NCBI RefSeq assembly: GCF_014207745.1
Contig: NZ_JACHJB010000005.1
Coordinates: 1 to 64,000, forward strand
DNA length: 64,000 nucleotides
Origin: Nonomuraea muscovyensis
GTDB taxonomy: Bacteria > Actinomycetota > Actinomycetes > Streptosporangiales > Streptosporangiaceae
Reading direction: 5' to 3'
Shown here: piece by piece, positions 60,375-64,000 of the stretch
Layout of the letters: the number at the start of each line of letters is the position of its first letter
Numbering within the stretch: position 1 is the stretch's first letter
The notes under the pieces: generated by a model
Seen by the model: only the letters and a program-made list of their open reading frames with translations
Told to the model about the DNA's origin: nothing
Database searches by the model: none
Translations under genes and position numbers: made by a program

Positions 60375-61614
60375 GGTCGACGACGTAGCGGGTGTCGCCG
60401 ACGGTGTAGGACAGCAGCGGCTGGTCGCCCTCGACGTGGGGTGTCTCGATCATGGTGAGCCCCGGCTGGATGCCGGGGTCGCCGGACTTCGCGGTCGTCG
60501 CCGCGGAGCCGTCCTTCGGCCGGATGCCCAGATCGCCCGACTTGCCCGTCGTCGTGTCGTACAGCGCGACGCCGAGCGGGTGCCGGTCCGCCGCCACCGC
60601 CGTGGTGCAGAATCGGCCGGGCGCGAACCGTGACGGCTCGCACGGCGTCGCCGTCTCCCGCGAGCCGTCCCGCAGCCGCTGGAAGGTGGTGCCGTCCGCG
60701 GTCCAGCCGAGGCAGACGGTCAGGCCGCAGATGATCTCCTTCTCACCGGCCCGGACCAGCGCGGTGCGGGTCTCGTCCGTCTCCAGGTTGCGGATCGTGC
60801 CGAACATCGGCTCCTCCGGGCCGCGCATTCCCACCGTGCCGGCCCACGGCCAGGACAGCAGGTGCAGGCCGGCGCCGCCTTCGACGGGCTGCACCGTCCC
60901 GCCCCCGAGGGGGACGGCGAACACCCCGCCTTCGTTGATCGAGAAGACGACCCGGTCGCCGGTCACGGCCAGGCCGTCGAGGCCGTTCTCGTGGCCGCCG
61001 CCGTCCACCTGGTGGGTCGTCACGGTCCGCGCCTCGCCCCCCGCGAGCGGCGCGGACCAGATCTGGGCCCGGCCGTCGTCCAGCTTGGTCCACCAGACCA
61101 CCTGGTCCGCGCCGATCGTGAAGCCGGAGGCGAAGAGCACGGTGCCCTCGGGCCTCGGCACGTCCGCGATCTTGCGCAGCTCGCCGCCGTCGAGGTCGTA
61201 GGCGTGGACCGTGTCGGCCACCTCGAAACGTTGCTGCGTCGTCACGAGCAGCGTCCGCTCGTCGATGAAGGCGAGCGGCCGGAAGGGGCGCCCGTCGGGC
61301 AGTTTCGCCGGGATCTTGCGCACCGCCGCCGGCCACACCTGCTCGATCGGCTCGGGCAGCGCCGTGAGCCTGACCTGGTCGGACGTCGCGGTCGGGGGGG
61401 TGGCGGGCACGGCCCGGATGTCCTCGCCGCGCAGCGCGTACGACGTGCCCCCGGCCAGCACCACCACGGCCGCCGCTGCGAGCAGCGCCCGGCCGCGCTG
61501 CCTGCGCCTGCGGTAGCGGGCCTCGACGGCGCGGGCCAGCGTGCCGGGCGCGTGCGGCGCCCGCCCTGCCGCGCCGGCCAGGGTCCTGCTCAGCCTGTTC
61601 TCCAGGTCGTTCAT
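60358..61614 (-). CDS. Membrane-anchored beta-propeller-like protein coupled to a SigE-type sigma factor
   Basis: 418 residues from ATG 61614, overlapping the sigma factor stop by 4 nt. A short cytosolic segment (about 45 residues) rich in Arg and a transmembrane helix (ALLAAAAVVVLAGGTSYAL) precede a large outer domain with repeated motifs such as GRPFRPLAFIDERTLLVTT, VHAYDLDGG, and QIWSAPLAGGEARTVTT, like WD/TolB-type propeller strands. The layout, with a short cytosolic part, helix and outer domain right after a sigma factor, is that of SigE-family partners in actinomycetes; anti-sigma activity is possible but no zinc or anti-sigma motif is seen. Confidence 0.7.
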   Translation of the reverse strand: MNDLENRLSRTLAGAAGRAPHAPGTLARAVEARYRRRRQRGRALLAAAAVVVLAGGTSYALRGEDIRAVPATPPTATSDQVRLTALPEPIEQVWPAAVRKIPAKLPDGRPFRPLAFIDERTLLVTTQQRFEVADTVHAYDLDGGELRKIADVPRPEGTVLFASGFTIGADQVVWWTKLDDGRAQIWSAPLAGGEARTVTTHQVDGGGHENGLDGLAVTGDRVVFSINEGGVFAVPLGGGTVQPVEGGAGLHLLSWPWAGTVGMRGPEEPMFGTIRNLETDETRTALVRAGEKEIICGLTVCLGWTADGTTFQRLRDGSRETATPCEPSRFAPGRFCTTAVAADRHPLGVALYDTTTGKSGDLGIRPKDGSAATTAKSGDPGIQPGLTMIETPHVEGDQPLLSYTVGDTRYVVDLRKIG

Positions 61615-62144
61615 CGCGCCTCTCCTCGTCCGGCGTGGGGGTGCAGCTGTCGGTCGGGTACGGGCTCGCCCGGCGGCGGCAGGGCGGCGCGGAGCTTGTC
61701 GAGCGCCCGGGAGACCTGGCTGCGCACGGTGCCCCGCGAGATGCCGAGCACGGCCGCGATCTCGGAGTCGGTGAGCTGCTCGTAGTAGCGCAGCACGACG
61801 ACCGCCCGCTGGCGGCGCGGCAGACCGGCGAGCGCCTGCCACAGGTCGCGCTCGTCGCCGGCCGGCAGCGCGTCGTGGTGCTCGCCCTCGGGCAGCGCCC
61901 AGGCGAGGTGCTCGCGCCGCCGCAGCCGCCAGGTGGCGATGTGCAGCCGGGCCATGGTGGTGCGCGCGTAGCTCTCCGGGTTGTCCTTGGACCGCAGCCG
62001 CGGCCAGGCGGCGCGCAGCTTGACCAGCGCCTCCTGGACGAGGTCGGCGGCGTCGTGCGGGTTCCCGGCGAGCACGTATCCGTAGCGCAGCAGCGCGTCG
62101 CCGCGGTCGGCGACGAACTCCGCGAAACGGGAGTCTGGTTCCAC
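61611..62144 (-). CDS. SigE-family ECF RNA polymerase sigma factor
   Basis: 177 residues from GTG 62144 (GAAGGGCGA upstream); GTG 62174 is the alternative. Region 2 (FAEFVADRGDALLRYGYVLAGNPHDAADLVQEALVKLRAAWPRL) and region 4 (LPRRQRAVVVLRYYEQLTDSEIAAVLGISRGTVRSQVSRALDKLRAAL) match SigE-type ECF factors of actinomycetes. It should direct RNA polymerase to stress or development promoters. It is coupled to a membrane-anchored outer-domain protein that may sense a signal. Confidence 0.93.
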   Translation of the reverse strand: MEPDSRFAEFVADRGDALLRYGYVLAGNPHDAADLVQEALVKLRAAWPRLRSKDNPESYARTTMARLHIATWRLRRREHLAWALPEGEHHDALPAGDERDLWQALAGLPRRQRAVVVLRYYEQLTDSEIAAVLGISRGTVRSQVSRALDKLRAALPPPGEPVPDRQLHPHAGRGEAR

Positions 62145-62225
62145 GTGCTTTTCGCCCTTCGTCGTTTCCGTCACCTCCCAGAGGGACCTGGCCGGGAAAC
62201 TGTTGCACGGGCGCGCGCATGGGAA

Positions 62226-62265
62226 AGGGCCGCGCCAGGCCGGGGGGAGTGGCTGGCGCGGCCCT
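62226..62265 (-). terminator. Hairpin terminator downstream of aceA
   Basis: AGGGCCGCGCCAG (62226-62238) and CTGGCGCGGCCCT (62253-62265) form a 13-bp perfect stem with a 14-nt loop, 63 nt beyond the aceA stop. Confidence 0.8.
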
Positions 62266-62328
62266 GGTCGCCGGGGAACCGTCCCATGCCCTGGAGGTGG
62301 CCGGCGAGTCGAGGGGTTGTCCGGTGGG

Positions 62329-63609
<1,281 letters not shown>

Positions 63610-63701
63610 GATTTCACTCCTTTGTCGTCCCCTGGGGCCCGTCTCGAGTGTGTGCCCGTACGGCGCATGATCAGTAGCATCTGTGGCGAGAAGAAGTGTG
63701 A

Positions 63702-63834
63702 AAATTCTGCAGAGGTGAATACCTGCGGGTATTAGATGGAGAAGAAATCGCGAGTTTTCCTGTTGGACTAGACCAATCCGATCGAGAGCATGGCGTGGCT
63801 GCGCCGACGCTCTAGAAGATGGGCAGAATTTCTG
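63702..63834. promoter_or_regulatory. aceA/ramB-like intergenic regulatory region
   Basis: AAATTCTGC (63702-63710) recurs inverted as GCAGAATTT (63823-63831), 112 nt apart, the second inside CAGAATTTCTG; these may be sites for the adjacent RamB-like protein. Between them, TGGACTAGACCA (63764-63775) matches the core of the DasR consensus TGGTCTAGACCA at 11 of 12 positions. All lie between the divergent starts of aceA and the XRE gene. Confidence 0.5.
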
Positions 63835-63848
63835 TCTAAGATTGCGGC

Positions 63849-64000
63849 ATGGCGTCCTTGTTGGGTGAAGAACCGCTGTCTTTGACGCAGGAGCTCGACC
63901 TCATCGCGTTCGGACAGCGCCTGCGCCACCTGCGCAAACAGCGCGGCCTGACCCTCTCCGACCTGGGCGCCCGCGTCGACCGGGCCCCCAGCCAGCTCTC
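63849..64000 (+). CDS. RamB-like XRE-family regulator (3'-truncated by window edge)
   Basis: Only the first 50 residues are present: MASLLGEEPLSLTQELDLIAFGQRLRHLRKQRGLTLSDLGARVDRAPSQL. The helix-turn-helix opening is that of XRE/RamB short-chain-fatty-acid regulators, which in corynebacteria act on aceA and aceB. Its position directly divergent from aceA supports that. The rest of the gene is outside the window, so the name is tentative. Confidence 0.75.
   Translation, partial: MASLLGEEPLSLTQELDLIAFGQRLRHLRKQRGLTLSDLGARVDRAPSQL

Overview
The window is about 64 kb of very GC-rich chromosome with dense coding, frequent GTG/TTG starts and many 1-4 nt start/stop overlaps. This is typical of a filamentous actinomycete. 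A zwf-edd-glk-eda Entner-Doudoroff cluster, an F420-type (Ddn-like) oxidoreductase, a CYP102-type P450 fusion, SigE-type sigma factor, DasR-like and IdeR-like sites and a RamB-type regulator fit a Streptosporangiaceae member such as Nonomuraea. The genus is an inference, not a demonstration. No rRNA, tRNA, phage, insertion sequence or CRISPR array was seen; the stretch reads as chromosomal backbone with lineage-specific inserts.

Layout. 0-9 kb: end of a macrolide-type glycosyltransferase, a TetR repressor divergent from a self-sufficient CYP102-like P450-reductase with twin palindromic operators between them, an ACT-domain protein, a MaoC/acyl-CoA dehydrogenase pair, and an acyltransferase-3 membrane protein. 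8.7-13.8 kb: a peptidase-S51-like protein carrying a CysRS-type C-terminal domain, an MmgE/PrpD-cyclase pair, and an exported serine hydrolase. 13.8-18.7 kb: a sugar module with an MsmX/UgpC-type ATPase divergent from GH13 glucosidase-lacI-pfkB, and a LacI-type operator between them. 18.9-20.8 kb: a three-gene island made of a 15-cysteine protein resembling the methylamine dehydrogenase light chain, a Tat-exported protein and a MauE-like membrane protein. This is the best candidate for an undescribed system. 20.8-24.5 kb: sulfite-oxidase-like/ferredoxin-reductase/DUF6510 operon and a Ser/Thr kinase.

24.6-31.4 kb: the Entner-Doudoroff genes, divergent from a ROK regulator. 31.4-37.1 kb: an OmpA-like lipoprotein, a DUF2470 protein and an extra zinc-free ribosomal protein S4 that share iron boxes, a bacterial voltage-gated channel with an acidic filter, and a deazaflavin-dependent oxidoreductase. 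37.1-39.3 kb: TetR plus a drug-type ABC exporter. 39.4-46.4 kb: a subtilisin-like protease, a membrane spermidine-synthase-like protein, a LytR-CpsA-Psr protein and a zinc metallopeptidase. 46.6-52.9 kb: LysR, then a two-component system divergent from an exported LolA-like protein and ABC-2 exporter, with five CTGAGA half-sites at helical spacing between them. 53-64 kb: CsbD, EF-hand protein, YcnI, another ABC-2 exporter with two permeases, an esterase, an iron-boxed siderophore-interacting protein, a SigE-type sigma factor with its downstream membrane protein, and isocitrate lyase divergent from a RamB-like regulator at the right edge.

Two themes recur. Divergent regulator/target pairs carry visible operators at 1.5, 15.3, 30.1, 34.4, 37.8, 49.6 and 63.7 kb. 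Short tandem repeats sit on gene 3' ends and repeat the stop codon or last codons (10.0, 20.8, 43.0 and 48.9 kb).
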